From Rivularia sp. PCC 7116 (GTDB lineage: Bacteria; Cyanobacteriota; Cyanobacteriia; Cyanobacteriales; Nostocaceae): a stretch of 64,000 nucleotides of DNA. Where the stretch lies: positions 2,666,001 to 2,730,000 of the forward strand of contig NC_019678.1 in assembly GCF_000316665.1 (NCBI RefSeq). The letters run 5' to 3'. The position numbers and the translations under genes were made by a program. The notes beneath the pieces were generated by a model. The model did not search any database, had not been told where the DNA came from, and saw only the letters and a list, made by a program, of their open reading frames with translations. Of this stretch, positions 36,392 through 47,653 are shown piece after piece (position 1 is the stretch's first letter; the number at the start of each line of letters is the position of its first letter).

Positions 36392-37903
36392 CTAACTACT
36401 AAGAACTGACTCAAGATTAAGAAAACCATTTTGAATCAAATAAGTTGCATATGTAGTGTATAGTTGCGCGTCAATTGGGGCACAAGAGACACCGCTTCCT
36501 GCGAGTGCATTCAAAGTCTCGTCACAACTAATAATTGGTCTATTTTCTGTTAAGTATAAATCCGGAATAGTCAATTGTCTTTCTGACCAACGTTCCAGTA
36601 GAAACGGACGCAAAGTATATAAAGGATTTTCCTCTGATGTGACATCATTGATCAACTTGTCTTGCCATTCTTCATAAGGAATCATCTTGATGGGAAAGCC
36701 AAAAGAACTCAACCAATCAACCAATGTGCTTAAAGGTGCGGGTTCTGGATGTTGGAGATGGAAAGCGTTACCGAGGGATTCTTCTTGTGTGGATAGATAA
36801 ACTATGGCTTGACTTACATAATCAACGGGTGACATATCTAACTTATAGTCAACGTCGGGAAAAGCTCCCATCTGCAAACAGCCTTTGGTCATTAAGTTTA
36901 CAAAATCGTCGGTGTTACCTACACCAGTTTGGCTGTGTCCGGAAATCAAAGGTGGTCTGTAAATGGTGATGGGAAGTCCTCTTTGAGAAGCTATTTTAAC
37001 TAGTTTTTCTGCTACCCATTTGGTTTGAGAATAACCTAAGAAAATTCCTTCCCAACGGTCAAAACTATCATCTTCTTTGACTACTTTTCCTGCGTATTCG
37101 GGTGATTCAAAGACGGCGACGCTGGAGACGTAATGTAAGGGTTTGACTTTGATTTTGCAAGCCAATCTGATGATTTCTTGAGTTCCTAATACGTTGGCTG
37201 TTTTCAATGCTGAGTAGGGAAACACATAGTTGAGCATTGCAGCACTGTGATAAATGGCATCTATATTGGTTGCCAGCATATCAAAGCCTTCTGTGCTGAT
37301 GCCTAGTTGCGGCTGGGATAAGTCACCAACTATAGGAATAATTCGAGGACTAAATTCTTCATTCCAAATTGCATAAGCTTGTAAATTATTTTTTAGCTTT
37401 TGTTTGCCTGCTTCTGCATCTGTTGCCCGTACTAAGCAGTAGATATCTGCATCTGTCTGCTGTAAGAGTTCGTAAATTAAAAATGCTCCTAAAAAACCGG
37501 TACCTCCGGTTAAGAAAATATTCTGAGGATTGGGGTTAAATTTATAAGAATTGGAAGCTGGACGAATAGTTTCATCAAGAACTGCTTCTGCTGCTAAATT
37601 AGGAGTATTGGTGGTATCAACAAGCGATTTGGTTTCCTGTTGGGATTCTTCTGCTTCTTCTGCTAAACGAGCCGAAAGCGCTTCTATTGTGGGATAATGC
37701 CAAAGCAACATGGGGGACAATTCAAATCCGAGCATTTTCTGTGCTTTGGTCACAATTACCATTGCTTGAGTTGAATCTAAACCGTAGCTATCTAAAGGTT
37801 GAGTTACATCGATTTCTTCGGCTTCCATATGCAGTATTTCAGCCAAGTTAGATAATAACCAATTTTGAATTTCTCCAGCGTTCATAGATTGTTTTGTAGT
37901 CAT
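36392..37903 (-). CDS. hglB: HglB/HetM: acyl carrier protein-thioester reductase
   Basis: A 503-residue two-domain protein. The ACP part has the phosphopantetheine Ser at position 44 (YGLDSTQAM). The reductase part has the NADPH loop [10 protein letters not shown] (about 132-141) and a Tyr-x3-Lys (Y291, K295 in [12 protein letters not shown]). It releases the finished chain as an aldehyde or alcohol, giving the fatty alcohol of heterocyst glycolipids. The length matches HetM/HglB of Anabaena. It is the last gene of the minus-strand hgl run, about 65 bases after the PfaD-type gene. In Anabaena hetN follows; here decayed RHS/DUF4114 fragments follow instead. Confidence 0.88.
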   Translation of the reverse strand: MTTKQSMNAGEIQNWLLSNLAEILHMEAEEIDVTQPLDSYGLDSTQAMVIVTKAQKMLGFELSPMLLWHYPTIEALSARLAEEAEESQQETKSLVDTTNTPNLAAEAVLDETIRPASNSYKFNPNPQNIFLTGGTGFLGAFLIYELLQQTDADIYCLVRATDAEAGKQKLKNNLQAYAIWNEEFSPRIIPIVGDLSQPQLGISTEGFDMLATNIDAIYHSAAMLNYVFPYSALKTANVLGTQEIIRLACKIKVKPLHYVSSVAVFESPEYAGKVVKEDDSFDRWEGIFLGYSQTKWVAEKLVKIASQRGLPITIYRPPLISGHSQTGVGNTDDFVNLMTKGCLQMGAFPDVDYKLDMSPVDYVSQAIVYLSTQEESLGNAFHLQHPEPAPLSTLVDWLSSFGFPIKMIPYEEWQDKLINDVTSEENPLYTLRPFLLERWSERQLTIPDLYLTENRPIISCDETLNALAGSGVSCAPIDAQLYTTYATYLIQNGFLNLESVLSS

Positions 37904-37968
37904 TTGATTTAAGATTTTAAATTTACAATGATGTTGCTCGTGTTTGTGCCGGAAGATATTTGTAGATT

Positions 37969-39618
37969 TTAGATTTCCGATGTCAATTGAACTGGATGAT
38001 ACTGGGCGTAGAAATTATTAATGTGTAGACCTTGCATTTTGAGATTTTGGATGCGGTATAAATAAGAAGTTCCCAACATAATTTGGTTGGCAACGTCAAC
38101 TACTCGGCGATTTTTGGATTCTGACAAATAAGAACCGCGTACCCAGTCATTAAAGCTACCCATTGCTGGACCACACCATACTTGATAATCGACTTCTCTT
38201 CCTTTTTCACCGGAATTAGACCACCTAGAAGATAACCCTAAATACCAGCGAAAAATCAGCGCCATTTTATATTTTGGGTTGTTAGCGGCTTTAGTTAATT
38301 TATGAGGATTACTTTTAGATTGATAAGCAACTGTTTCTTGCCAAACTTCTTCGATAGTTTTGCGAAAAACTTGTTTTTCTAGTCTTGTTTTTTCGACTAC
38401 TGGAAGTTCGTCAAGCGAATTATAATTTCGATAGATTTCATATAGCTTTTGTGCTTTCAGGGGGAACATAGTTCCGCGTTTGAGAACCTGTAGTTTTACT
38501 CCCATTTCAAACATATCAGCAGCCGGTGCCATCATTACGTCAGCCATGTCAGCTTGTGCTAATAGTTTTTTTGTATGCATAGAGGTTCCCGCTTCGGCAC
38601 AAGATTGATTAATTGAACCGGTAACTACATATGCAGCACCCATCATAAAGGCTGCTAAAGCCGATTGGGGAGTAGAAATTCCTCCAGCAACTCCAACTCT
38701 AATAGGTTTTTCGTAATTATATTTTGACTGTATTTCGTCTTTTAACGCAATAATAGAAGGTAGCACGCAAACCAAAGGACGGTTATCTGTATGACCACCA
38801 GAATCCGCTTCTACGGTAATATCATCTGCAATAGGAATTTGTGCTGCCAGGGTTGCTTGTAATTCGGTAATTAATCCTTTCTCAGCCAGTTCTTTAAGCA
38901 TTTTTAAAGGTGCTGGCTGCATAAATTTACTCGCAACTTCTCGACGAGAAATTTTTGCAATGACTTTATTATTAATTTGAATTTGGTTAGCTGAATTTAA
39001 GCTTAATCCAGCCGCACGATAGTAAACAATATTAGGAGTTAAATCTAAAAATGCCGAAGCTTCTACAGTTTCTACTCCATATTTAAGATATAAATCTACA
39101 GCGCCTCTTTCAATTTCTGGCTCGTTAGGACTGTGGATTAAGTTGAATGCATAGGGACCATTTGGTAAAGATGCTTGAATAACTTTTATCGCTTCTTCCA
39201 AACGATTTAAACTCAAACCACCCGCACCAAAAGAACTTAAAATATTCTCTTTCCCCAAGGCAATGACCATTTCTTCGGAGGCTATACCCCCAGCCATTGC
39301 ACCAGCTGTGTAAGCATATTTTAGATTATGACAAACAAGAAAATTGGGGTCTCCGAAGCTTTTTGTAAAAACAGGTGGCGCTGCAATTAGTAATTCTATT
39401 TCTGCTGGCTGACTGTTATCAAGAGGACAATAGCCGTAATTTGTTGCCCCAATTCTGTCACCGACTTTAACAATATAACAAGGTTTATCGGTTTCGAGCA
39501 ATTGTTGTTTGATTCCTTCGGGGTCAAAAGATATACAGCTTACCGAACCTTTCCAAGTCCGGTTTTTAGTTGAAGAAACCCCATAATATACAAGTCCGTT
39601 TTCTTGTTTGTTTACCAC
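37969..39618 (-). CDS. hglA: HglA: PfaD-type FMN enoyl reductase of the hgl polyketide synthase
   Basis: A 549-residue protein of the PfaD/2-nitropropane-dioxygenase-like group that serves as the separate enoyl reductase in polyunsaturated-fatty-acid synthases. Recognisable stretches are [20 protein letters not shown] near the start, [20 protein letters not shown] (FMN site), [20 protein letters not shown] and [16 protein letters not shown]. It starts at a GTG. It lies between the KS-CLF-AT and HglB genes on the same strand, matching the order reported for heterocyst cyanobacteria. The hglA symbol is from memory of that cluster and is less certain than the enzyme type. Confidence 0.8.
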   Translation of the reverse strand: MVNKQENGLVYYGVSSTKNRTWKGSVSCISFDPEGIKQQLLETDKPCYIVKVGDRIGATNYGYCPLDNSQPAEIELLIAAPPVFTKSFGDPNFLVCHNLKYAYTAGAMAGGIASEEMVIALGKENILSSFGAGGLSLNRLEEAIKVIQASLPNGPYAFNLIHSPNEPEIERGAVDLYLKYGVETVEASAFLDLTPNIVYYRAAGLSLNSANQIQINNKVIAKISRREVASKFMQPAPLKMLKELAEKGLITELQATLAAQIPIADDITVEADSGGHTDNRPLVCVLPSIIALKDEIQSKYNYEKPIRVGVAGGISTPQSALAAFMMGAAYVVTGSINQSCAEAGTSMHTKKLLAQADMADVMMAPAADMFEMGVKLQVLKRGTMFPLKAQKLYEIYRNYNSLDELPVVEKTRLEKQVFRKTIEEVWQETVAYQSKSNPHKLTKAANNPKYKMALIFRWYLGLSSRWSNSGEKGREVDYQVWCGPAMGSFNDWVRGSYLSESKNRRVVDVANQIMLGTSYLYRIQNLKMQGLHINNFYAQYHPVQLTSEI

Positions 39619-39778
39619 GTTATTTTTCAGTTATTGATGAACAATGAGCAATCAGCAATTATCAATGAAGAATGAGTGATGAATTATTAATAAATAGTTG
39701 AAATAGTTAAATATATTACTATTACAAACAGCCTATTAACATAATCATCTGTCATTCTCCATTTAGAAAATTGAAAAA

Positions 39779-42700
39779 TTATTGAGAATCTTCAGAAAAC
39801 AATTCCTCGGCACAAGCTATTTGTAATTGAATTATTTCGCTGAGTTGTTGACTAAAATCTTGACGATAATTTAAAAATCTAGAATGGGTCTTATGAACCA
39901 TTAAATTATTCGCGCTAAGTTGTTTATGTTGAGGTTTAATATAACTGGTCACGCTCAAAGTTGAAGCTAATTTATTTGTGCCAGAAGATGCAAGGTTTGA
40001 AGTAGTTTTCGCCAGAGTTTTTGGTTGCTCTATTTTATTTTCTATATTAGATAAGGCGATTTTTTTCATGGGACTTGCTTCTGACTTTTTCGGTGATGGT
40101 ATAGAAATATCTGGTTTAGTTTGTGGTTGATGAACTGCCTTTGTTTTTTCTTTTACCTTTACTGATGCTTCGGCTTTTTCAGTCGGTTTGGGTGTTGTGT
40201 TTATACTTGTTGCCAATTGCTCTTTATCAACAGGTAAAGCGGTAACTTCTGATTTATTTTGTAAAAGTTTTTTGTTCTGGGCGCTCAGAATACTTTCGGT
40301 AATATTATGACCGCCCAACTTAACTTTTCTAGTGCTTATGCCAGATTTTTTCTTAGCTACTTCGGCAGTGGAATATAGCGGTGATAAATCTATAGGAACT
40401 TGATTGCTAGCAAGTTTTGCTAATGCTTTCAGAATGCTACTATAGTCGTCTAAACCCCTACGATTAAGAGAAATTGTCATATGTTCTTTATCGCTTAAAT
40501 CTTTGTCAATCCATCGAGAACAAACGTTCCCAGCACCGGTTTCGATAAATATTTTTGCACCATCATCATAAACTCGGTTCACCAGTCGGGGAAAATCAAG
40601 CTGTTTACAAAGTCCTGTAGCGATACCTTCAGCAATGGCTTTACTTTCTAATTCTATTGGCGCATATTTTGCCGCAGAATAAAGTATTAGATTTTGCCGA
40701 TTTTCTTGAACTGGTAAAGTGTTGACGTTAGCAATTTCCTGGTGTTCGGAAGCCATTGCTTCGCAATGAATTACGTGATCGAAAGGTGCCCGGAATGCAC
40801 TACAACCTAATTTTTTGATGACTCTTTCGCAAGCTGCTGGCTCACCTGCAATTACGACTTCTTCGGGTGTATTTATTTGAGTTAGGTAAACGCGATTTTC
40901 ATCTACTATGCTCTCCCTTACTTGGGATGGTGTGGCTATAAGCACGTAATTGCACCAAAAACTGCTGTCTGGCGATCGCTCTACAGGTGGTAGCTGCCAA
41001 AATTCTCTGACGCAGTTTTTCGCACCGGATAACCTGTCTCCAAATAAGGTGCTGGAGTTTAAAGCGTTGCTCATCTCGCCGAATTTATTCCATATCCCGA
41101 TAGCAGACATCATACTAACTTCACCTAAGCTGTAACCAAAAGCAAATTTTGGTTTAACTTGGAAGTTATCCTGAAGCACTCTTGAAAGCAGCTTCGCAAC
41201 GACTATTTCGTTTTCAAACATTGCTGCCGAATCATCTAGCAGTTGCTTTTCTAGCCCTTCTAATTGCCTGCTTGATAGTTTATTCAAGCTGCGGGGATAT
41301 ACTAACTTCTCAACGTGACTGACGCGATTGTCTAAATTTTGCAGGATAATATCATCCTGAACTTCGGGAAATAAACGGAAGAGATTTCTACCAATACCGA
41401 GATAGGAATTAACCGCAGCAGGATAGACAAATGCAACTTCTCCTTTTTTGCCCAGCGGTTTAGCTGTAAAATAACTACCTAGTGGTGTTTGCCATTCTTC
41501 ACCATTCTCAAATGCCTTATTTACACCTTTGATAGCTGCCTCTATTTCTTTAGCTAATTCTTTCTGGTTGCGAGCTAAAATTACTAAAGTATAATCTTGA
41601 CTGCATTTTTTATAATTAGCAAAAGCCATGCTCGCAGCTACGGGAAGAGATGTTCCGCTATTTACTAAATTATGCAAATTGTCAATTTGCTGTAGTAAAT
41701 TTTCGCGATTTTTTTCAGCTATAGGAAACAACTGCAGAGGCATTTGCTGCAAAAATCTGCTGCTGCGGTCTTGTTTATTTGGTTCTTCAGATATTATTAA
41801 ATGAGCGTAAGTGCCATCTAAACCCATGCTATTAATAGCTGCCGTTCTTCGAACGGTATCTGGATTGAGAAACCAAGGCCTCGATTCCGGAACAACATAG
41901 AAAGGACTGTTTTCCCACTTTTTAATATCTTTGACACCATTCCATTTTGGTGTTGCAGGGAGATATCTATAATAGAGACACAAAGCAGTTTTAATTAAAC
42001 TTGCAATTCCCGATGCAACATAGGTGTGACCAATATTAGCTTTAACGCTGCCGATCGCGCAGGTTAATTTGTTTGCACCGCTTGGATAAGCCCGAAGTAA
42101 TCCGTCAATTTCTGCTTCGTCTTCTTGAGAAATACCGCTACCAAAAACTTCCAAATAAGATATATCTGAAGGTTTAATTTCTGCTGTCTCAAAAGCTTGT
42201 TGACAGGCAGAACTAACGGTGTTTGCATCTGCATTTCCCAAGCGACTTTGCAAATCACTTTTGGTAGCATTTTTCTGCGTGAAACTAACTGCATCGATTA
42301 CCGCGTAGATGCACTCGTTTTCCTGTTTTGCTACTTGATGTCGCTTTAAAACTACTGCACCCGCACCTTCGCCAACCATCCAGCCGTTAGCTTTTTGGTC
42401 ATAGGATAGAGTCTTTACACCTGTATTAACTGTCGATAATTCATTTCTTAATAACACATTTTCCATGCCGCCAGCTAAATCCACAGCACCCACTAATACG
42501 GCATCTGCTTCCCCAGTAGTTAATAAATGTTGCGCTACTTCTAAAACCTTAAATGTGGAGTTTTCGCCAGCAGAAATAGTTAAAACGGGAGCAGAAAAAT
42601 TCCATAGCGAGGAAATGCGACTCGCCATAATATTGGTTATGTAGCTAACGAATTCGCTGCTATCGGCTGGTTCGGGATGAATTCCATCTTTAACTATTGT

Positions 42701-44569
42701 TTCTAACTTATTAACTTTATCAGATGATAGGGATATTGCGCTAGCATTTAATCCTTCTTTTATTTCCCAAGACAAATTCCATCTTTGCTGGAGTTGATGA
42801 ACGGAAAATTCGGCTTCTGTGGCGATTAAAACCGCGACCTTATCGCCTTCTTTAACGCCTGCATCTTTTAGAGCGCGTTCTGCAACTTTAAGCATCAATA
42901 ATTGTTGCTTGTTGAGATTATCTAACTCGTTGGGGGGAATTTTACTAGATACGGTATCAATTTCAAATTCGCTAATATAAGCTCCACTGGGTACTTTAGA
43001 ATCAGGTAAGTTATATTTTTCCAGTAGCTCTGTTTGATTTTCTACACCGTGCCATCTCCCAGCAGGTAGGGGAATAAAATGTTGTTTTCCTTGGTAAATA
43101 CTTCTCTCAAAAGCATCTAAGCCATCACAATCACCAAATAACACATCCATTCCGACAATCGCCATTTTAGCCAGTTTCAAAGGTTGGCTTGATTCTTCAG
43201 ATATGATGTTTTTATTTTGTTCTAAAATTAGATGCCCGTTGGTTCCACCCAAACCAAAAGCACTAACTGCGGCGCGTTTTATCGAACCGCTTTTTGAGTG
43301 CCAATTAGTAGGACTTGTGACAATACGGCTGGGTGAAATTACGTTATCTTCCGAACCAATGGGATTTGTAATATTAATAGTTGTAGGAATAATACCCTTA
43401 GTCATGCTTAAGAGTACTTTAATCAGACTAGCGCTAGCAGCACCAGTAAGCAAATGCCCGATATTAGATTTTACCGAACCCGTAAATGGAGTTGCTTGAT
43501 ATTTACCAAAGAAAGTTTCGACAGAGTTAAATTCGGTACTGTCTCCTAATAAAGTTCCGGTTGCATGACACTCAATATAGTCAATCGCTTTTGGATCGAG
43601 ATCGGCTTCTAAATAAGCCCTTTCAAAAGCTAAAGTTTGTCCTTTCGGATTGGGGCTGAGTAAATGTTTACCTCTACCATCATTAGAAAGTCCGTTCCCC
43701 GTTATCGAAGCATAAATGCGATCGCCGTCTCTAACAGCATCGCTATAGCGTTTAAGAACAAGCATTCCCACACCTTCGGAAGTAATTAATCCCCGTGAAG
43801 ATTTATCTAGAGGGCGACTAATATCATTATTTTCAGGGTAGCCTTGAATACCAGAGAAAAGCATCCTGATAAATATAGGATCGGCACAACTAATACCACC
43901 AGCTAACATCAAGTCAGCTTTATGACTCCATAGATAGTGAGAGGCTAATCTCGCAGCATATAAAGGTGAGGAACAAGCAGCATCCAGGCAAAAATGGATA
44001 TGAGACAAAGACAAAGCTTGAGAAATGATCGCAGCAGGTAAACCCGATATCATCGCATTGTAAAAAGAAGTTTCTTCAGCAGGCGGTAAACTTGCTACTT
44101 CAAAATCTTCTTGCTGCAAAAGCTCCCCAATTGCCGGATTTAACACCTGTTGATAGAGCGGTTCAAATAATTGATTTGATGATTTCGTAGGTAGCGAGAG
44201 TGTGCCCAACAGTACTCCGCATTTGGAAAGAACAGACTTGTCTTCCAAATAACCACTGTTTTGTAATGCTTGCTTCGCAGCATAAAGCGACCATTTAAAG
44301 GTGTCATCTAGATTTTGTAGCAATGAAGAGGGAAGGTTATATCCCGATGCATCAAACTTAAAATTACGTACAAATCCCCCTTGTAGGGAGTAAACTTTAT
44401 CTGGCTTTCCTTTGACTGGATCGTAAAATATAGTTGGTTCTATACCAATTTCATCAATACTTAATTCAGAAGTTGAATCTTTTTGCTCGATTAAATTATG
44501 CCAAAATTCTTCAGCATTTTTAGCATCCGGGAACAGGCATGAAAACCCAATTATCGCGATTTTTTCCAT
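39779..44569 (-). CDS. hglC: HglC: PUFA-synthase-like KS-CLF-AT polyketide synthase
   Basis: A 1596-residue protein. KS1 (about 1-450) has the catalytic Cys199 (LDAACSS), His335 (ECHATGT) and His372 (NIGHLL). A second KS fold (about 466-930) keeps GVGEGAG-like and NIGHTYVASG motifs but has ISAGENS at 666-672 where the active Cys would be, so it is a chain-length-factor-like partner. The C-terminal acyltransferase has the nucleophile S1147 (GYSLGEVS). The last 200 residues are basic and low-complexity. This matches the PfaC-like KS-CLF plus AT in hgl clusters. It works with HglE, HglD and HglA to build the C26-type chain. Confidence 0.83.
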   Translation of the reverse strand: MEKIAIIGFSCLFPDAKNAEEFWHNLIEQKDSTSELSIDEIGIEPTIFYDPVKGKPDKVYSLQGGFVRNFKFDASGYNLPSSLLQNLDDTFKWSLYAAKQALQNSGYLEDKSVLSKCGVLLGTLSLPTKSSNQLFEPLYQQVLNPAIGELLQQEDFEVASLPPAEETSFYNAMISGLPAAIISQALSLSHIHFCLDAACSSPLYAARLASHYLWSHKADLMLAGGISCADPIFIRMLFSGIQGYPENNDISRPLDKSSRGLITSEGVGMLVLKRYSDAVRDGDRIYASITGNGLSNDGRGKHLLSPNPKGQTLAFERAYLEADLDPKAIDYIECHATGTLLGDSTEFNSVETFFGKYQATPFTGSVKSNIGHLLTGAASASLIKVLLSMTKGIIPTTINITNPIGSEDNVISPSRIVTSPTNWHSKSGSIKRAAVSAFGLGGTNGHLILEQNKNIISEESSQPLKLAKMAIVGMDVLFGDCDGLDAFERSIYQGKQHFIPLPAGRWHGVENQTELLEKYNLPDSKVPSGAYISEFEIDTVSSKIPPNELDNLNKQQLLMLKVAERALKDAGVKEGDKVAVLIATEAEFSVHQLQQRWNLSWEIKEGLNASAISLSSDKVNKLETIVKDGIHPEPADSSEFVSYITNIMASRISSLWNFSAPVLTISAGENSTFKVLEVAQHLLTTGEADAVLVGAVDLAGGMENVLLRNELSTVNTGVKTLSYDQKANGWMVGEGAGAVVLKRHQVAKQENECIYAVIDAVSFTQKNATKSDLQSRLGNADANTVSSACQQAFETAEIKPSDISYLEVFGSGISQEDEAEIDGLLRAYPSGANKLTCAIGSVKANIGHTYVASGIASLIKTALCLYYRYLPATPKWNGVKDIKKWENSPFYVVPESRPWFLNPDTVRRTAAINSMGLDGTYAHLIISEEPNKQDRSSRFLQQMPLQLFPIAEKNRENLLQQIDNLHNLVNSGTSLPVAASMAFANYKKCSQDYTLVILARNQKELAKEIEAAIKGVNKAFENGEEWQTPLGSYFTAKPLGKKGEVAFVYPAAVNSYLGIGRNLFRLFPEVQDDIILQNLDNRVSHVEKLVYPRSLNKLSSRQLEGLEKQLLDDSAAMFENEIVVAKLLSRVLQDNFQVKPKFAFGYSLGEVSMMSAIGIWNKFGEMSNALNSSTLFGDRLSGAKNCVREFWQLPPVERSPDSSFWCNYVLIATPSQVRESIVDENRVYLTQINTPEEVVIAGEPAACERVIKKLGCSAFRAPFDHVIHCEAMASEHQEIANVNTLPVQENRQNLILYSAAKYAPIELESKAIAEGIATGLCKQLDFPRLVNRVYDDGAKIFIETGAGNVCSRWIDKDLSDKEHMTISLNRRGLDDYSSILKALAKLASNQVPIDLSPLYSTAEVAKKKSGISTRKVKLGGHNITESILSAQNKKLLQNKSEVTALPVDKEQLATSINTTPKPTEKAEASVKVKEKTKAVHQPQTKPDISIPSPKKSEASPMKKIALSNIENKIEQPKTLAKTTSNLASSGTNKLASTLSVTSYIKPQHKQLSANNLMVHKTHSRFLNYRQDFSQQLSEIIQLQIACAEELFSEDSQ

Positions 44570-44697
44570 ACTTTTATTCAGTGAGCAGTTAACAGTGAGT
44601 TGTTCACCCGTCGGGTGTGCATTGTCAGCAAGCAGTTGTAATTTTTAGTTTTTGACTAGCTACAGAGAGAGAAGGAGTGTAGAAGGGTTAGAGGATG

Positions 44698-44775
44698 TAG
44701 AATATTCTCAATTCTTAACCTCTAACCTTTAACCTCTAACCTTTAACCTTTAACCTTTAACCTCTAACCTTTTAA
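44698..44775. repeat. Short tandem heptamer tract (CCTTTAA/CCTCTAA)n
   Basis: Ten or so CCTTTAA and CCTCTAA units lie just before and at the 3' end of hglD. It belongs to the same class of short tandem repeats as the tract at 21382-21530. Confidence 0.85.
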
Positions 44776-46503
44776 AGACTTAGTAGGAATAATGATTCCT
44801 TTACCACCGAATAAGCGAGAATAAATTTTGCCTTGTTTATCGTGTATTGTAAAATCTGCTGCAACACTAGTAGAAGTCTTATTCGTGACTTCGCAAGAAA
44901 CGTAAAAAGGTTGATTGCTTGGAGTTGCCGCAAATTGTTCGTGTCTCTTAATTTCTGCTGGCAAACAAATTTCTTGATGATAGTGCTGTAGCCAAACCCA
45001 TAAAGGATGAGTACTTAAATCAACAGAGTAAGGATTTACCCAAATAACAGGGAATTGTCCTTGTTGTTCCCTACTAATTTCGTTCCAAACGCATTCAGTA
45101 GTAATTTTTTCGGGACTAATATTTATTACTTTTGTTAGCCCTTTGAAAGATTCTCCATGAAATAAGGGAAATATTGATGGATTTTCTTGATAAAAATCAT
45201 TACCGGTAATAGGAATGATATTATCTTCTGTCATATTCAGTTTTCCGTAAGTCGGACTTTCAGTATGCTTGGGTAACAAATGAATGTCGTCAATACTGAA
45301 ATGATAGTTAATTTTTCCGTTTTTATTCCTACTCCATATTTTCGCTTTAAAAACTATTTCTTGATGCTCGTGCTTAGCAATTTCTTCTAGATCCAGGATA
45401 TACTCTTCTGATAGTTTTTCATCAAAAGGTACTCCCTTGAGAACTTTAAAATTATTGTAGTAATAAAACCTATATCCAGGATAAAGTTGCTCGCAAGCAT
45501 TTATCATCCATTGGGTTCCACAAGTCGCAGGTAAAACTGGTTTTCCACCGACTATATGGTCTTGTAAAAAAGGATTTGCAGCTTCCGTTAATCTTCTACG
45601 AATGCGATAACTTTTTAACTGAGAATTTAATAGTGCTGGTGGTGGAGAAATCGGACTACCAATTACAACTTGTGTAGAATCCCGGAAAGAATCGTTAAGT
45701 TCGTTGACTAACATTTGTGCTCCCGCTTCTACCGGAATAATTTCAATACCCCTACGAGCAAATTCCTTCTTTAACTCCGGTGTAACCATACCGCTATCCC
45801 AGCCACCCCAATTGATAGCGACTACATGGCATTCAGGATACTGTTGTTTAAGCAGGTGAGCCGATTTATTGAGAATTTCGTTAGACAAAGCATAATCTGA
45901 TTGACCAATATTGCCATAAAAACCGGCAACAGAAGAGTATAAAACTAAATGTTCTAATTGAGAAAGATTAACACAGCCAAGCAAATTCTCTAAACCCTTA
46001 ATTTTGGCGCTGTAAACTTTTTCAAAATCTTCTTCTGTCTTTTTTTCGATTAATTTATCAGCTAAATTACCCGCACCATGAATAATACCAGTTATGTCAC
46101 CCATACTTTCTGTAACAGCGGCTATTTTTTGCTGTAAATCATCAGTATTTGTAACATCAACGCTAATATAGCGAGCATCACCTCCAGCTTGTTTAATTAT
46201 TTCCAAAGTTTGTTTTATTTCTCTGTCAGAAATAATTAGATTATAAATCTTTTTCACCTGTATGGGAGTAGGTTTTTCTCCCCGACTAAGCAAATCTTCC
46301 ATAATAAGTTTTTTTAAAGCCGCTTCGTCAAAGCAATCTTTTGCAAATAAAGGTTCGGATTCTAAAAGTTCCGAACGACCTAATAAAATAAACTTAGATG
46401 GATATTGTTTTGCTAATTCAATTACGCATTTAGCAGTAATCCCTTTGGCACCACCACTAACAAGAAAAACCGATTCAGGACGAATTGAAGTTGTTGTTGT
46501 CAT
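44764..46503 (-). CDS. hglD: HglD: ketoreductase-dehydratase subunit
   Basis: A 579-residue protein. The N-terminal SDR-type ketoreductase has VFLVSGGAKGITAKC (about 12-26) and the catalytic set Lys168, Ser190/191, Tyr204 and Asn208 (YSSVAGFYGNIG, DYALSNE). The C-terminal half is a hot-dog dehydratase-like fold with DHIVGGKPVLPA, where His316 fits the H-x3-G-x4-P motif. It reduces and dehydrates the beta-keto intermediate. The structural half of the ketoreductase appears to sit at the end of HglE, so the two proteins together equal the C-terminus of a PfaA-like enzyme. A 189-residue gene lies between them. Confidence 0.78.
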   Translation of the reverse strand: MTTTTSIRPESVFLVSGGAKGITAKCVIELAKQYPSKFILLGRSELLESEPLFAKDCFDEAALKKLIMEDLLSRGEKPTPIQVKKIYNLIISDREIKQTLEIIKQAGGDARYISVDVTNTDDLQQKIAAVTESMGDITGIIHGAGNLADKLIEKKTEEDFEKVYSAKIKGLENLLGCVNLSQLEHLVLYSSVAGFYGNIGQSDYALSNEILNKSAHLLKQQYPECHVVAINWGGWDSGMVTPELKKEFARRGIEIIPVEAGAQMLVNELNDSFRDSTQVVIGSPISPPPALLNSQLKSYRIRRRLTEAANPFLQDHIVGGKPVLPATCGTQWMINACEQLYPGYRFYYYNNFKVLKGVPFDEKLSEEYILDLEEIAKHEHQEIVFKAKIWSRNKNGKINYHFSIDDIHLLPKHTESPTYGKLNMTEDNIIPITGNDFYQENPSIFPLFHGESFKGLTKVINISPEKITTECVWNEISREQQGQFPVIWVNPYSVDLSTHPLWVWLQHYHQEICLPAEIKRHEQFAATPSNQPFYVSCEVTNKTSTSVAADFTIHDKQGKIYSRLFGGKGIIIPTKSLKG

Positions 46504-46816
46504 GAATTTTTCTAACTAAAAATAATTGATGTATTACATTACTACTTCACCAAACCGAAATTGTGGGTGAGGGAAAGGAGGGGGAAGAAGGGGACGAAAA
46601 ATTTTAAAACGAAGGAAGAGGGCTGGAATTGGAATGGGGATTTAAACAAGGCGGTAAGAATATTCTGTCCGCCGACACGCCGCCACCCATTCACGCGGAG
46701 CGTGGGAGGTATCTTTCACGGCTTTGTTGCCGGGGAATTAAACCCATATTCTTAGGTTAAATGAAACTAAAAGATTGTTTCATATACAAGTTAAGATTTT
46801 AGAAGCAGCAAAATTG

Positions 46817-47386
46817 CTAACTTTTAAGTTGATGAATCGGCACTTGATGAAAATTAATGTAGTTATCGCGTCTATCGTTGAAACGTTCTTTTCTGATAGC
46901 AGATACAATAGCGAATGTAGTAAAAGTGAAAAAAGTTACCATTAAGGCGATCAATATCGGCATTAACCGATCGGTATCGCTACTATTCGTACTGTTACTC
47001 TTATTATTGGGTTTATCAGGTGTACTAGGTTTGTTAGGCATACTAGGCTTGCTAGATGTACTAGATGTATGTTCTACATCTTGTATGCGAGTTTTACTAC
47101 CACTACCTTGAAGCAGTGTAATATCACCAAGGTCTTTGTTGTCTTCTGGTGAATTAATATTAGATTTGTAAGTTCGATAACCGTTGGCTTCTACAGTTAT
47201 TTGTCCTTGAAGAACTCCGTTATGATTGGGATTAGCTGAAAATCGATATATTCCTTCAATATCGCTATAAGAAACGACGGAATTACCATCATTATTATCA
47301 AATACTATTTTTGCTGCTCTAATAGGGGCTTGTTTGCTACCGTCAACAACACGACCAATATAATTAGCTTTTTGATTTCCAGACAT
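46817..47386 (-). CDS. Carboxypeptidase-regulatory-like protein with C-terminal membrane anchor
   Basis: A 189-residue protein. The first 90 residues are an Ig-like carboxypeptidase-regulatory fold ([20 protein letters not shown], then [16 protein letters not shown] and [15 protein letters not shown]). A Ser/Pro/Lys/Asn-rich linker with repeats follows, then a membrane helix ([20 protein letters not shown]) and a short basic tail. It has no signal peptide. It is inserted between hglE and hglD on the same strand. Its role is unknown; anchoring or scaffolding of the hgl megasynthase at a membrane is a guess from context. Confidence 0.7.
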
Positions 47387-47653
47387 GGTATATTAATTTG
47401 TAATTCAAAACTCCTAACTTTGAAGAGGGAGTTCCAAGGAGTGCGAGGTAGTTTAAATATCTATCTTATTCAACTCATTAGAACTCCTTTTATTCCCAAT
47501 TCCCAACCCCCCAACTCCTAGTTCCTGTAGAGACGTGGCTTTATTGCTGCGTCTCTACTGTTTTTTGGGACATGGCGAAGAAGAAAAGACACTCGCTCCT
47601 CACAACTATTCCCAATGCTCAATGCCCAATGTTTAACTGATAACTGATAACCG

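Noticed and set aside
42064-42294. 76-residue minus-strand frame inside hglC
   Set aside because: It is an out-of-phase shadow of the KS-CLF-AT gene.
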